Below are positions 16,229 through 25,002 of a stretch of DNA of 64,000 nt, one piece after another; within the stretch, counting starts at the first letter, position 1, and each line of letters starts with the position of its first letter. The stretch lies in NCBI RefSeq assembly GCF_030546695.1, contig NZ_JAUOTP010000005.1:248001-312000 (forward strand), in the 5' to 3' direction. Under the pieces are notes generated by a model, which had not been told where the DNA came from, did no database searches, and saw only the letters and a list, made by a program, of their open reading frames with translations. Origin of the DNA: Sphingomonas natans (GTDB lineage: Bacteria > Pseudomonadota > Alphaproteobacteria > Sphingomonadales > Sphingomonadaceae). Made by a program: the position numbers and the translations under genes.

Positions 16229-17038
16229 TCACGCCGCGTCGCGGACGAGATCGGGCTGCGAAAGCCACAGCACGGGATAGTCCGGGAAGATCGTGCGCGC
16301 CCACGCTGCCACGTGCGCCCCGAGCGGCGCCATCGACGCATCGAAGCCGGCGAGCATCAACGCGGCACTGCGGCCTGTCGCGACAACGTCTTCCATGTAC
16401 GGCGTGGCTTCCCACTCGATCGCGTCGCCGGCGATGACCATGTCTATCGTCGGATCACGCAAGATCCCCGCGAGCGTGGCGGGTGCCAACATCCCCGCCT
16501 TCACGCCAATCCGCGTGGCGCGGGTAGTCGGCGCGCCCACGACCCGCAATCCATTAAAGCCGCGCGGCACAAGCGAGGCGGCCAGTGCCAGCGAAGTCGT
16601 TCCGGGAACGGAGCAGACGACATGGTCGGCTCGCGGTTCCGGCGATCCCAGGTGCAACTGCGAAGCGAAGGCGAGCGATGCCGAAAGCGGATGCCTGCTT
16701 TCCCAGGCGCTGCGGATCCGCACGATATTGATCCCATGTTCGGCGATGAACGCCCGCTTGGCCACCGTTGCCGGCGCATTGAGCACGATTTCCGGCTTGG
16801 AGATCTGGGTACTCCACACAGCATCGTACAGATGGAAGGGATGGCCGTCGCACAAGATCAGGTTGGCGCCTGTCGCCGCTGCGGCTTTCAGCACATTCAT
16901 GGATGGCACCGTACAGGCGGCGATGGACGCAATCTGGCAATTCTCGGCGCCCGCCACCAGCCCTTCGAGTGCCATGTCAGCCGGGCCACCTAATGAGGCG
17001 TAAAGCTGCGCGACCGCCTCCTTCACCAACATCGCCAT
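16229..17038 (-). CDS. Nif3-like protein, second paralog
   Basis: 269-residue protein of the same Nif3-like superfamily as the next gene. It shows the family opening (VAQLYASLGG) and the ANLILCDGHPFHLYDAVW block that corresponds to the metal-binding HHPxF segment. A mid-protein GLRVVGAPTTRATRIGV resembles the region preceding the C-terminal domain, which ends with IAGDAIEWEATPYMED. No signal peptide is seen, so it should stay in the cytoplasm. It is the first gene of the operon 17038-13717 and ends six bases from the following ATG. The exact reaction is unknown. Confidence 0.65.
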   Translation of the reverse strand: MAMLVKEAVAQLYASLGGPADMALEGLVAGAENCQIASIAACTVPSMNVLKAAAATGANLILCDGHPFHLYDAVWSTQISKPEIVLNAPATVAKRAFIAEHGINIVRIRSAWESRHPLSASLAFASQLHLGSPEPRADHVVCSVPGTTSLALAASLVPRGFNGLRVVGAPTTRATRIGVKAGMLAPATLAGILRDPTIDMVIAGDAIEWEATPYMEDVVATGRSAALMLAGFDASMAPLGAHVAAWARTIFPDYPVLWLSQPDLVRDAA

Positions 17039-17234
17039 CTCCAGATTATTATCCTATATAAAATCCATTATGCACAGAGCGATGTGGCGTGTCCATGCAC
17101 CGGATCGCTGCGGTATCGATCGAGACGTGCCACTCAACGCGAAAATCAACAGGTCCGGGTGACTTGTGCCCGACGCCGTTTGCGGGAAACCGTGCTCGTG
17201 CAGCTGGGAGCTCGCCAACACCTTGGAGCCGCCT
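17039..17234. promoter_or_regulatory. Upstream region of the Nif3/esterase operon
   Basis: AT-rich bases directly upstream of the first Nif3-like gene (attattatcctatataaa at about 17045-17063) could hold its promoter. The remainder shows no gene and leads into gene debris. Confidence 0.35.
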
Positions 17235-17361
17235 CTCGATCCGCTGGTGGTAGCGGCACCGGCCTCGAGCCTACTTGTACAAGACGGTGGCAGTAGCGTT
17301 GTCGCAATCGCGAAAGCGCCTGAACGTGCATCCCAGCGCACCCCGTCTCCGTTATGCTGCC
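17235..17361 (+). pseudogene. LysR-type regulator fragment, related to the catabolic LysR at 42806
   Basis: About 127 bases align by eye over their whole length, without large gaps, to the effector-domain part of the LysR gene near 43293-43415. Shared blocks include CTGGT(A/G)GTAGCGG, ATCGCGAA and ATCCCAGCGCACC. In one frame it reads LVVAAPASSLLVQDGG beside LVVAVPASSPLGQDGR in the intact gene. Small indels shift the frame, and sequence on both sides does not continue the similarity. It is therefore a dead remnant of a second CatR/BenM-type regulator, left next to the Nif3/esterase operon. Confidence 0.7.
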
Positions 17362-17682
17362 AGGCAACAGCAACTGGAGCCGTCCGGTCGCTGAGGGGCT
17401 ATCTTCCACCGCAGCCGTGCTTGCCGCCGCACTAACAGACTGCCTGCGAGGTAAGCGGGCCAGCGCTGCCAAATGGTTGATCCGGCGCGACCCATTTGAC
17501 GTGCGCAGTGATCAGTGTTCCGAGCGCCCCATAGTTACTCTTGCGCGCCAGGGACCGGGACAGAGAGCGGCTAGCCAACCAAGGCCGCATAAGTGACAAT
17601 CACGACGGCCGGCTCGCGGGCGCGGCGGCAGCACCGAACAGTGCGGCGAGCGCAAACGTGTTTGAAGTGAGATCCCGACTTT
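17362..17682. other. Gap between two gene remnants
   Basis: About 320 bases with no recognisable gene. It lies between the LysR fragment and the oxidoreductase tail, and is most simply read as decayed coding sequence. Confidence 0.45.
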
Positions 17683-17869
17683 TCATCTATCTTTTGCCGT
17701 GCTCGTGACCATCACGATTTTGCCCGTCGCCCGATTGCTCTCTATCAGCCGACGACCTTCGAGGATTTCGTCATCGTAAAGACCCGTCCAATTTGCACCG
17801 CCAGCGAGCCGCGCGCGACCTGATCCAGAAGCGACTGCAGCGGCATCGCCAATGCTTGCGCTCGTCCTA
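17683..17869 (-). pseudogene. C-terminal remnant of a zinc-type alcohol dehydrogenase / quinone oxidoreductase
   Basis: Read on the minus strand, the part next to the stop (TGA at 17685-17683) gives LEGRRLIESNRATGKIVMV, the typical end of MDR-family oxidoreductases. The part before it (SLLDQVARGSLAVQIGRVF) fits the preceding strand-helix segment but lies in another frame, so there is a frameshift near 17780. Nothing upstream continues the gene because an intact hydrolase gene ends at 17870. It is a truncated, frameshifted relic. Confidence 0.65.
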
Positions 17870-18487
17870 TCAGTCAGGCTTGGGAATTAGCAGATCTGTG
17901 AGAAACTGGCAGGCCATCGTCGCGCCGGCCGAGGAGATCGAGTGTCCCAGCGCGGGCAGCTCGTGAAGGCGCACCGAGATTCCATGGCGGGTGAGCGCAT
18001 CGCGCGCCTCGCGTGCCTCTTCCACCCCAATGATCGCGTCCTCCGCACCATGCACCATTAGAATCTGCGTGGGGACGTGCGGGTGTCGCTCGGCGGATGT
18101 CGCGAGGCGGCCGGAAAAGGCGACAATTCCAGCTACCGGCCAGCGACCCGAGACGACAGCATCGAGCGCCATGATTGAGCCTTGTGAGAAGCCCACGAAC
18201 GCGATGCGGTCGAGCCGCCCTTCAAACCCGTGTCGGGTGATGATCGCGCTGAGTGTCGCGTCGAAGGCGGCGCGCGCGCTCACGATACGATCCGCTCGGT
18301 TTGCACGCGTAACCCCGTTCACGCTGAACCATTGGTGCCCGGCGGGTCCCATATCGAACGGCGCCGGACCGTCCGGAGCGACGAAGTGGCTGTCCGGCAA
18401 CAGGCGGCGCCATTGTCCGGCCAGCGCACCGAGATCGGCGCCTTGACTGCCAACGCCGTGAAGGAAGATGATCAGCGAATTGCTCAC
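17870..18487 (-). CDS. Alpha/beta hydrolase, phospholipase/carboxylesterase type
   Basis: 205-residue cytoplasmic serine hydrolase of the YpfH/carboxylesterase group. It opens with LIIFLHGVGSQG. The catalytic triad is visible as S101 (GFSQGS), D150 (HGAEDAIIG) and H182 (ALGHS). The GTG start at 18487 overlaps the stop of the preceding glutathione-hydroquinone reductase gene (GTGA), so the two are co-translated. The substrate is unknown; small acyl or aryl esters are typical for the family. Confidence 0.82.
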   Translation of the reverse strand: MSNSLIIFLHGVGSQGADLGALAGQWRRLLPDSHFVAPDGPAPFDMGPAGHQWFSVNGVTRANRADRIVSARAAFDATLSAIITRHGFEGRLDRIAFVGFSQGSIMALDAVVSGRWPVAGIVAFSGRLATSAERHPHVPTQILMVHGAEDAIIGVEEAREARDALTRHGISVRLHELPALGHSISSAGATMACQFLTDLLIPKPD

Positions 18488-19467
18488 GATGCGGCAGCGC
18501 CGAAGGCGGCCGGATCGAGCGTCAACAGATCGGGTCCCAAGGGAACGATGCCGCTCGGATTGAGCGCTTTGATGGAATAATAGCCGCGCTTGATGTGATC
18601 GATGCTGACAGTCTCGACGACCCCAGGTAGGCTCATCACACGGAGTGCATAAGCCTGAAGCGCCGGATAGTCCCGCACGCGCTTCTGGTTGCATTTGAAC
18701 AGACCGAAATAGGCTGCATCAAACCGCACGAGGGTTACGAACAGGCGGATATCGGCCTCGGTGAAGCGCTCACCGAATAAGAAAGGGCCATCCTGCCCCA
18801 GGCGCCGCTCGAGTTCGTCAAGCATACCAAAAACGTCGCGATAGGCTTCTTCATACGCGATCTGCGTGGTCGCGAACCCAGCCCGATAAACGCCGTTATT
18901 CAACCGCGGATAAATTTCGGCGTTCAGCGCGTCGATCTGGTCGCGCAGCTCGAACGGATACAGATCGAGATCGGACCGCGCGATCGCGCCAAAGCCTGCG
19001 TTGAGCATCCTGACGATGTCCGCGGATTCGTTGTTTACCGGGCGATCCGTCTGCTTGTCCCACAGCACCGGCACCGTGGCACGACCCGTGTAGGTCGGAT
19101 CGGCGCGCGTGTAGAGCTCGTGCATATACTGAGCGGCATGGATCGGATCTCTGCCGGAACCGGGATAGTCGCCAAATTGCCAGCCTTCGTCGGTCAAGGT
19201 CGGTTCGACAACGGTCACTGAGATCGCATCATCGAGGCCCTTGAGTTTGCGGGCCATCAAGGTGCGCGATGCCCATGGGCAGATCAAAGCGACATACAGA
19301 TGATAACGACCTGCTTCGGCCTTGAAGCCCCCTTCCCCGGTCGGTCCCGCATGCCCATCCGGTGTCACCCAGTTGCGGAAGCCGGAAGTCTGACGGACGA
19401 AGCCTCCTTTGTCGTCGGTCGCCTGAACAGGCTGCCAATCGGCACTCCACTTGCCGTTTACGAGCAT
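18484..19467 (-). CDS. Glutathionyl-hydroquinone reductase (Xi-class GST)
   Basis: 327-residue enzyme of the YqjG/PcpF/ECM4 family, which removes glutathione from S-glutathionyl-hydroquinones formed when quinones react with GSH. The catalytic cysteine is C63 in the signature ICPWASRT. The N-terminal part (MLVNGKWSADW, FRNWVTPDG) and the C-terminal helical domain (RFTEADIRLFVTLVRFDAAYFGLFKCN) are typical. The ATG at 19467 follows CAGGAG. In an island full of catechols, hydroquinones and gentisate it plausibly rescues quinone adducts. Confidence 0.9.
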   Translation of the reverse strand: MLVNGKWSADWQPVQATDDKGGFVRQTSGFRNWVTPDGHAGPTGEGGFKAEAGRYHLYVALICPWASRTLMARKLKGLDDAISVTVVEPTLTDEGWQFGDYPGSGRDPIHAAQYMHELYTRADPTYTGRATVPVLWDKQTDRPVNNESADIVRMLNAGFGAIARSDLDLYPFELRDQIDALNAEIYPRLNNGVYRAGFATTQIAYEEAYRDVFGMLDELERRLGQDGPFLFGERFTEADIRLFVTLVRFDAAYFGLFKCNQKRVRDYPALQAYALRVMSLPGVVETVSIDHIKRGYYSIKALNPSGIVPLGPDLLTLDPAAFGAAAS

Positions 19468-19673
19468 CAAAAAACTCCTGACCCGATCCGGCTCGGCCGT
19501 GTGACCGCGGCTGAGCGTCGATATTGATGGCGAGCCCCCAATCGCGGGGAAAGCCAGCGGAGAAGGGCGCCCGCCCGCGGATGGGATTGCCAACGCGATG
19601 GCGGCCGCCCTCTGTTCGTAGTGCAGCGCGGACCGACGATGCGGTGGCCTTCCGCCGCGTCGTCGGGCGCCGT

Positions 19674-20279
19674 TCAGTTGGTCTTCTCGAAAGCCGCGCT
19701 GATCTTGAGCGTCACCTCGTCGGAGACCGCCGGGACGTACTTCGTGATTCCGAAGTCCGAGCGTTTGAGCGTGCCCACGGCGCTGAACCCGACCGTGTAG
19801 GCCTTGTCCATCATGTTGATGCCGGCACCGCCGAGGGTGGCTTCGAGCACCATCGGCTTGGTGACGCCGTGCATCGTGATTGTGCCTGAAATACGGGCGG
19901 TCCGCGCGCCGGTCGCGACGACTTTTTGCGATACAAAGCGGATCGTTGGATATTTCGCGGCGTCGAACCAATCCGCGCTTTTCAGTTCACCGTCGAGCGT
20001 CGCATTGGTCGTCGAAATCCCGTTCACGGGAAGCGAGACGTCAAGCTTGGTGCCCGAGAGCGCCTTCGGGTCGAGCACCAACGTCCCAGTCGCACGCGGG
20101 ATGATGCCGAAGAAATCGGTAAATCCAAAATGATTGACCGTGAATTCGGCCAGCGTGTGGTTCGTCTCGACCTTGTACGTGCCGGCTTGAACCGCCTGCG
20201 GCGCGATCGGTGCGGCGAGAAGAGAAGTCGGCAAGGCCACAGCGCTCAGGGCGATGGCGGCGAATGGTATCGATTTCAT
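19674..20279 (-). CDS. YceI-family periplasmic lipid-binding protein
   Basis: 201 residues with an N-terminal signal peptide (about 1-22, ALPTSLLAAP) and one YceI domain: YKVETNHTLAEFTVNHFGFTDF opening, RATGTLVLDP, LKSADWFDAAKYPTIRFVS, ISGTITMHGVTKPMVLEA. These proteins form a lipocalin-like barrel that binds isoprenoid or other hydrophobic molecules. The ATG at 20279 follows CAGGAG. It is followed on the same strand by the glutathionyl-hydroquinone reductase gene after 206 bases. Confidence 0.9.
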   Translation of the reverse strand: MKSIPFAAIALSAVALPTSLLAAPIAPQAVQAGTYKVETNHTLAEFTVNHFGFTDFFGIIPRATGTLVLDPKALSGTKLDVSLPVNGISTTNATLDGELKSADWFDAAKYPTIRFVSQKVVATGARTARISGTITMHGVTKPMVLEATLGGAGINMMDKAYTVGFSAVGTLKRSDFGITKYVPAVSDEVTLKISAAFEKTN

Positions 20280-20432
20280 GGTTGGCTCCTGACAAAAGCG
20301 GGCCGACAGACCGTGAGCAACAGGCTCACGAGAAGGCCGTCGTCCGACCGGGTGGAGCCCGATATGGCATTTCACCTGCGATGCGATAATCCGCGCTTTA
20401 TGCGCATGTCTTTCAACCAGGAGTGTTTAAAC

Positions 20433-21341
20433 TCACCAGTCTTTGGCGAGGTCCGGCATCCGCTCGGCGAGGAAGTCGATCCACGCGCGCGTTTTTGCAG
20501 CAGGACGCCGCGTCGCGTGCGTGACCGCGTAGATCGCACCGAGATCGAGCAAGGGCATGCCAATCTCCAGCTCGACCAGATCACCTGCCGCGATGAAACC
20601 GGCCGTCATGAAACGGGGCGCGTAGACAATCCCCTGACCTGCTTGCGCAGCGCTGACGAGCGCTTCGCCATTGTTGGCGTTTAGCGTGCCGCGGATCGGT
20701 ATCTTGACGCTGCCATCGCGCTCGAAGCCCCAATGGGTCGCTCCGACCAAAGGCGCCAGCGTGTAGCCAAGGCAATTGTGCTGACCGAGTTCATCAATCG
20801 ACCCCGGCGTCCCGCGCCGCGCTAGATAACCAGGCGCAGCACAGACGCTCAAGCGGGCGGAGGCCAGCTTGCGCGCGATGAGCGAGCTGTCGGCCAGACG
20901 CCCTATGCGAATGGCGACATCCCATCGCTCCTCTAGCAGATCGACATAACGGTCATTCAAGCCCAGTTCGATGGTCACACCCGGTTGGCGGGCGCAGAAC
21001 TCCGCGATGAGAGGCGCGAGATGCATGACGCCGAACGAAGCGGGCGCGCTCACCCGTAGGGTTCCTTCGATCGTGATCGACCGGGCGGACACGTCACTTT
21101 CCGCTTCCCGCAGATCGACCAGGATACGCTCGGCTCTGTCGAGATAGCTCACGCCTGCCTCAGTCAGGGACAGCCGACGCGTGGTACGATTGACCAGCGT
21201 CGCGCCCAGCCGCGCTTCGAGTGCTCCCAGATGCTTGGCGGCCATGGCCGCCGACATCCCCATACTGCGTGCCGCGGCGGACAGGCTGCCGAGCCGCACG
21301 GCGAGCGCGAACACTTCGATCCCGGTCAATCGATCGGCCAT
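20433..21341 (-). CDS. LysR-family regulator, divergent from DODA-type dioxygenase
   Basis: 302-residue LysR-type activator/repressor. The helix-turn-helix is near residues 18-37 (LSAAARSMGMSAAMAAKHLG), then ATLVNRTTRRLSLTEAG. The effector domain resembles the CrgA/AaeR-like subgroup that usually controls a divergent neighbouring gene. Here the neighbour starts 92 bases away at 21433, so the DODA-type dioxygenase and FMN reductase genes are the likely targets. Confidence 0.9.
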   Translation of the reverse strand: MADRLTGIEVFALAVRLGSLSAAARSMGMSAAMAAKHLGALEARLGATLVNRTTRRLSLTEAGVSYLDRAERILVDLREAESDVSARSITIEGTLRVSAPASFGVMHLAPLIAEFCARQPGVTIELGLNDRYVDLLEERWDVAIRIGRLADSSLIARKLASARLSVCAAPGYLARRGTPGSIDELGQHNCLGYTLAPLVGATHWGFERDGSVKIPIRGTLNANNGEALVSAAQAGQGIVYAPRFMTAGFIAAGDLVELEIGMPLLDLGAIYAVTHATRRPAAKTRAWIDFLAERMPDLAKDW

Positions 21342-21432
21342 GACTTCCTACTGCTGGTTGAAGGGCATAGTCTCAGAAGCGCTATTATCGGTCAGGGATC
21401 AACACGCCATATCGCTGCGGAGAGGAAGTCCG

Positions 21433-22224
21433 ATGCAGCGCCAACCCACATTCTTCATTCCGCACGGCGGCGGCCCATGCTTTTTCATGGACGATCCACA
21501 GGGAACCTGGACGGGGATGGCGCAGTTTCTGCGCGCTTTGCCCGCCACGCTCGGCGAGGCCCCGTTGGCGATCCTGATCGTGTCTGGACATTGGGAAACG
21601 CACGGAGGTTTCGCGTTTACCGGTCGTTCACGGCCGGAGTTGATCTTCGATTATTCAGGCTTCCCGGCACATACCTATGCCCTGCGCTACGACGCACCGG
21701 GTGCGCCGTCGCTTGCGGAGCGCGCCGCGGCCTTGGTGAACGCCGCCGGTCTTTCTGCTAAGGTGGACCCGCAGCGCGGCCTCGATCATGGAGTCTTCGT
21801 ACCCCTCAAGGTCATGTGGCCGGATGCGGCGGTTCCCATCGTCGAGATGTCGATTGAGCGCGGTTTGGACCCGAGCCGTCATCTGGCGCTCGGACGCGCG
21901 CTCGCGCCATTGCGCGATGAAGGCGTGCTGATCATCGGTGCTGGCATGAGCTTTCACAACATGCGCGGCTATGGCGATCCGCGTTTCACTCATCCGTCAG
22001 AAGATTTCGACGCCTGGCTGGGCGAAACGGTTGCGATGGCGCCGGCCGAGCGGACCGCGCGACTTATTGAATGGGAAGGAGCGCCTGCCGCGCGCCTGTC
22101 TCATCCCCGCGAAGAACATCTCTTGCCGCTGCTCGTTGCCGCAGGCGCAGCCGACGGTCCGGGGGAGCGCGTGTATACCGAGCGCGTGATGCAAACCGCG
22201 CTCTCCGGATATCGATTCCAATAA
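21433..22224 (+). CDS. DODA-type class III extradiol dioxygenase (LigB superfamily)
   Basis: 263-residue non-haem enzyme related to 4,5-DOPA dioxygenase (YgiD). The metal-binding histidines lie in IPHGGGPCFF (about residue 11), VSGHWE, GLDHGVFVPLKVM and the later ISFHN-like GMSFHNMRG. The ATG at 21433 has GAGAGGAAG upstream. Members cleave catechol-type rings or act as flavin-independent reductant-like proteins; the true substrate is often unknown. It is immediately followed by an FMN reductase gene (21 bases). Confidence 0.87.
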   Translation: MQRQPTFFIPHGGGPCFFMDDPQGTWTGMAQFLRALPATLGEAPLAILIVSGHWETHGGFAFTGRSRPELIFDYSGFPAHTYALRYDAPGAPSLAERAAALVNAAGLSAKVDPQRGLDHGVFVPLKVMWPDAAVPIVEMSIERGLDPSRHLALGRALAPLRDEGVLIIGAGMSFHNMRGYGDPRFTHPSEDFDAWLGETVAMAPAERTARLIEWEGAPAARLSHPREEHLLPLLVAAGAADGPGERVYTERVMQTALSGYRFQ

Positions 22225-22245
22225 TCCTTCACTTGAGGAACTCAT

Positions 22246-22812
22246 ATGATCGAGCAGCCAACACTCCGCCTCGTAACGATGGTCGGCAGCCTGCGCCAAG
22301 GCTCCTACAGCGCAGCGATCGCGCGAACGCTCGCCGCGCTTGCTCCGGACGACGTGGTGATCGAGCCATTGGCATCGATCGGCGATCTTCCCCACTATAA
22401 TGCGGACACCCAGGCGGATGGATTTCCGGCAGCGGTTCTCGCCATGGCTGAAGCGATCCAAGGCGCCGATGGCGTCATCATCGTGACGCCAGAATATAAT
22501 TACTCGTTCCCCGGTGTTCTAAAGAACGCGCTCGATTGGCTATCGCGGGTCTCGCCGTCACCATTTGCCCGAAAGCCGGTCGCGCTGCAAAGCTCTTCGC
22601 CCGGCCTGCTGGGCGGTTCGCGGGCCCAGTATCAGCTTCGCCAGGTCTTCATCTTTCTCGACGCGATGATGCTCAACAAGCCCGAAGTCATGATCGGCCA
22701 GGTGGCGACCAAAGTGGCCGGCGATCCCGCGATGCTGACGGACGCTCCGACGCGCGACTTTGTGGCGGGCCAGATCGCCACATTCGCGGAATTCATCCGT
22801 CGCCACGGCTGA
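22246..22812 (+). CDS. NADPH-dependent FMN reductase
   Basis: 188-residue flavodoxin-fold reductase of the chromate/quinone reductase group. The FMN-binding motifs GSLRQGSYS (residues about 14-22) and TPEYNYSFPGVLKNALDWLS are intact. The start at 22246 has TTGAGGAAC upstream. It probably reduces quinones, azo compounds or flavin, protecting from redox cycling; co-transcription with the dioxygenase gene fits this. Confidence 0.9.
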   Translation: MIEQPTLRLVTMVGSLRQGSYSAAIARTLAALAPDDVVIEPLASIGDLPHYNADTQADGFPAAVLAMAEAIQGADGVIIVTPEYNYSFPGVLKNALDWLSRVSPSPFARKPVALQSSSPGLLGGSRAQYQLRQVFIFLDAMMLNKPEVMIGQVATKVAGDPAMLTDAPTRDFVAGQIATFAEFIRRHG

Positions 22813-22877
22813 GCGGTTGTCTCGCCGCTCGCCTCACGGCCCGCCTGGATCTGTTTGCCGCAATGGGGGCTCGCGCT

Positions 22878-23765
22878 TCACTCGGCCGCGTCGAGCGCGC
22901 CCTGCAGGTGAGCCTTGAGGCGATCGACCAAAAGCCGCACGCGCGCGAGTTGCTGGCGATGCTGAGGGTAGACGGCCCATATCGGCTCATTGCCGGCCTC
23001 GAAACTTTCGAGGAGGAGCATCAGGCGTCCTTCCTTGATCGCTCTGCGGACGTAAAAGTCCGGGAGCTGGCAGATTCCCATGCCATCGAGGGCCGCCTCC
23101 ATGACCGAAAGACCGCTGTTACAGCGCCAGCGGCCTTTCACGCGATGCGTGATTTCCTTGCCCTTTGCCGAGAAGGTCCAGACGTCATTGGTCCCGATCA
23201 GGCACTCGTGGTCTTTAAGGTCATGAATCTCGCGCGGCGGCGAGTGCCGCGCCAGATAGCCAGGGGCAGCACAGACGTGCAGCCTGCGCGACGCCAGGCG
23301 TGTGGCAATGAGGCGGCTGTCGGCTAGATCGCCGGTCCGGATCGCAACATCGAAGCCCTCGCCGACAAGATCCACGAGGCGATTGGTGAGCTCGATCCGG
23401 ACGCTAATGCCGGGATGCGATGCCGCAAAGCTGCGAACGATCGGGACCACGAACCGTTCGCCGAGCGCCATGGAGCAGGTAAGCCTGACTTCTCCGCGGG
23501 GATCGCCGGCGCCGGACATGCGGGCGAACGCTTCATCGCGATCCTCAATGACGCGCTTGAGACCTTCAACAAGGGTCCGGCCATCGTCGGTCAAAACCAC
23601 GCGCCGTGTCGTGCGATAGAAGATCTGCACCTGAAGCTGCGCTTCGAGACGGGCGACGGCACGGCTCACATGCGAACTCGAAAGGCCAAGCGCGGCAGCA
23701 GCGCCGGCGAACGATCCCGCCGCCTCCACAGCCACCACTTCCTCGATACCATCCCAGTTCGTCAT
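22878..23765 (-). CDS. LysR-family regulator, divergent from formaldehyde genes
   Basis: 295-residue LysR protein. HTH near residues 18-37 (GAAAALGLSSSHVSRAVARLE), followed by QIFYRTTRRVVLTDDG. The gene is divergent from the formaldehyde dehydrogenase gene, whose ATG is 95 bases away, so it is the natural candidate to control the formaldehyde operon. The effector cannot be predicted. Confidence 0.9.
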   Translation of the reverse strand: MTNWDGIEEVVAVEAAGSFAGAAAALGLSSSHVSRAVARLEAQLQVQIFYRTTRRVVLTDDGRTLVEGLKRVIEDRDEAFARMSGAGDPRGEVRLTCSMALGERFVVPIVRSFAASHPGISVRIELTNRLVDLVGEGFDVAIRTGDLADSRLIATRLASRRLHVCAAPGYLARHSPPREIHDLKDHECLIGTNDVWTFSAKGKEITHRVKGRWRCNSGLSVMEAALDGMGICQLPDFYVRRAIKEGRLMLLLESFEAGNEPIWAVYPQHRQQLARVRLLVDRLKAHLQGALDAAE

Positions 23766-23860
23766 TGTCCCCGCATAGCACGAATGAATTGCTTTCTGGG
23801 GGTGTTATCCCGTTCTGAGCCAGAGCTTATGTAGCGCATCAGGTGATATTGGAGACTGAA

Positions 23861-24970
23861 ATGAAAACGCGTGCCGCAGTCGCTTTCGAGCCAAAAAGGC
23901 CGCTCGAGATCATTGAGGTGGATCTCGAAGGCCCCAAGGCAGGCGAGGTCCTCGTCGAGATCATGGCGACCGGGATTTGTCACACCGATGCCTACACGCT
24001 CGGAGGGCTCGATTCCGAAGGACTGTTTCCAAGCATTCTCGGTCACGAGGGCGCCGGTATTGTCCGTGAGGTCGGCCCCGGCGTCCGCTCGGTAAAACCG
24101 GGCGATCATGTCATCCCCCTGTACACACCCGAATGCCGGCAGTGTAAGTCGTGCCTCAGTGGAAAAACCAACCTGTGTACGGCGATCCGGGCCACTCAGG
24201 GCAAGGGTGTGATGCCCGACGGCACGACGCGGTTCAGTTACAAGGGCCAGCCGATATTTCACTACATGGGCTGTTCGACCTTCTCGAACTTCACCGTCTT
24301 GCCCGAGATCGCGGTCGCAAAAATTCGCGAGGACGCTCCGTTCGACAAGAGCTGTTACATTGGTTGCGGTGTCACCACCGGCGTCGGTGCGGTCGTCAAC
24401 AGCGCCAAAGTTCAGGTCGGCAATACGGTCATCGTCTTCGGACTGGGCGGCATCGGTCTCAACGTCATTCAAGGCGCCCGGATGGTCGGTGCCGACATGA
24501 TCGTCGGGGTCGATCTCAACGACGATAAGGAAGCGTGGGGTCGCCGTTTCGGAATGACCCATTTCGTCAATCCCGCCAAGATCGATGGCGATATCGTCCA
24601 GCACCTGGTCTCGCTCACCGACGGCGGCGCTGACTACACGTTCGACTGCACCGGCAACACCACGGTTATGCGTCAGGCGCTCGAGGCCTGCCATCGGGGA
24701 TGGGGTGTCTCAACGGTCATCGGCGTCGCGGAGGCGGGCAAGGAGATATCGACGCGCCCCTTCCAGCTAGTCACCGGCCGGGTGTGGCAGGGCAGCGCGT
24801 TTGGCGGAGCAAAGGGGCGCACGGACGTTCCCAAGATTGTCGACTGGTACATGAACGGGAAAATCGAGATCGACCCGATGATCACGCACGTCCTCACCTT
24901 GGATGAAATCAACAAGGGGTTCGACCTCATGCATGCCGGCGAGAGCATCCGCTCGGTCGTCGTTTACTGA
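23861..24970 (+). CDS. frmA: S-(hydroxymethyl)glutathione dehydrogenase, class III ADH
   Basis: 369-residue zinc enzyme that oxidises S-hydroxymethylglutathione to S-formylglutathione with NAD. Catalytic zinc ligands C40 (GICHTD) and H62-E63 (GHEG), structural zinc C92, C95, C98, C106. The class III hallmark segments [15 protein letters not shown] and [23 protein letters not shown] are present. The ATG at 23861 follows TTGGAGAC; an ATT-started extension is not needed. The next two genes supply the steps before and after. Confidence 0.95.
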   Translation: MKTRAAVAFEPKRPLEIIEVDLEGPKAGEVLVEIMATGICHTDAYTLGGLDSEGLFPSILGHEGAGIVREVGPGVRSVKPGDHVIPLYTPECRQCKSCLSGKTNLCTAIRATQGKGVMPDGTTRFSYKGQPIFHYMGCSTFSNFTVLPEIAVAKIREDAPFDKSCYIGCGVTTGVGAVVNSAKVQVGNTVIVFGLGGIGLNVIQGARMVGADMIVGVDLNDDKEAWGRRFGMTHFVNPAKIDGDIVQHLVSLTDGGADYTFDCTGNTTVMRQALEACHRGWGVSTVIGVAEAGKEISTRPFQLVTGRVWQGSAFGGAKGRTDVPKIVDWYMNGKIEIDPMITHVLTLDEINKGFDLMHAGESIRSVVVY

Positions 24971-25002
24971 TTAAGCGCGCCACGCAGAGTTTGGAGCCTA
25001 TC

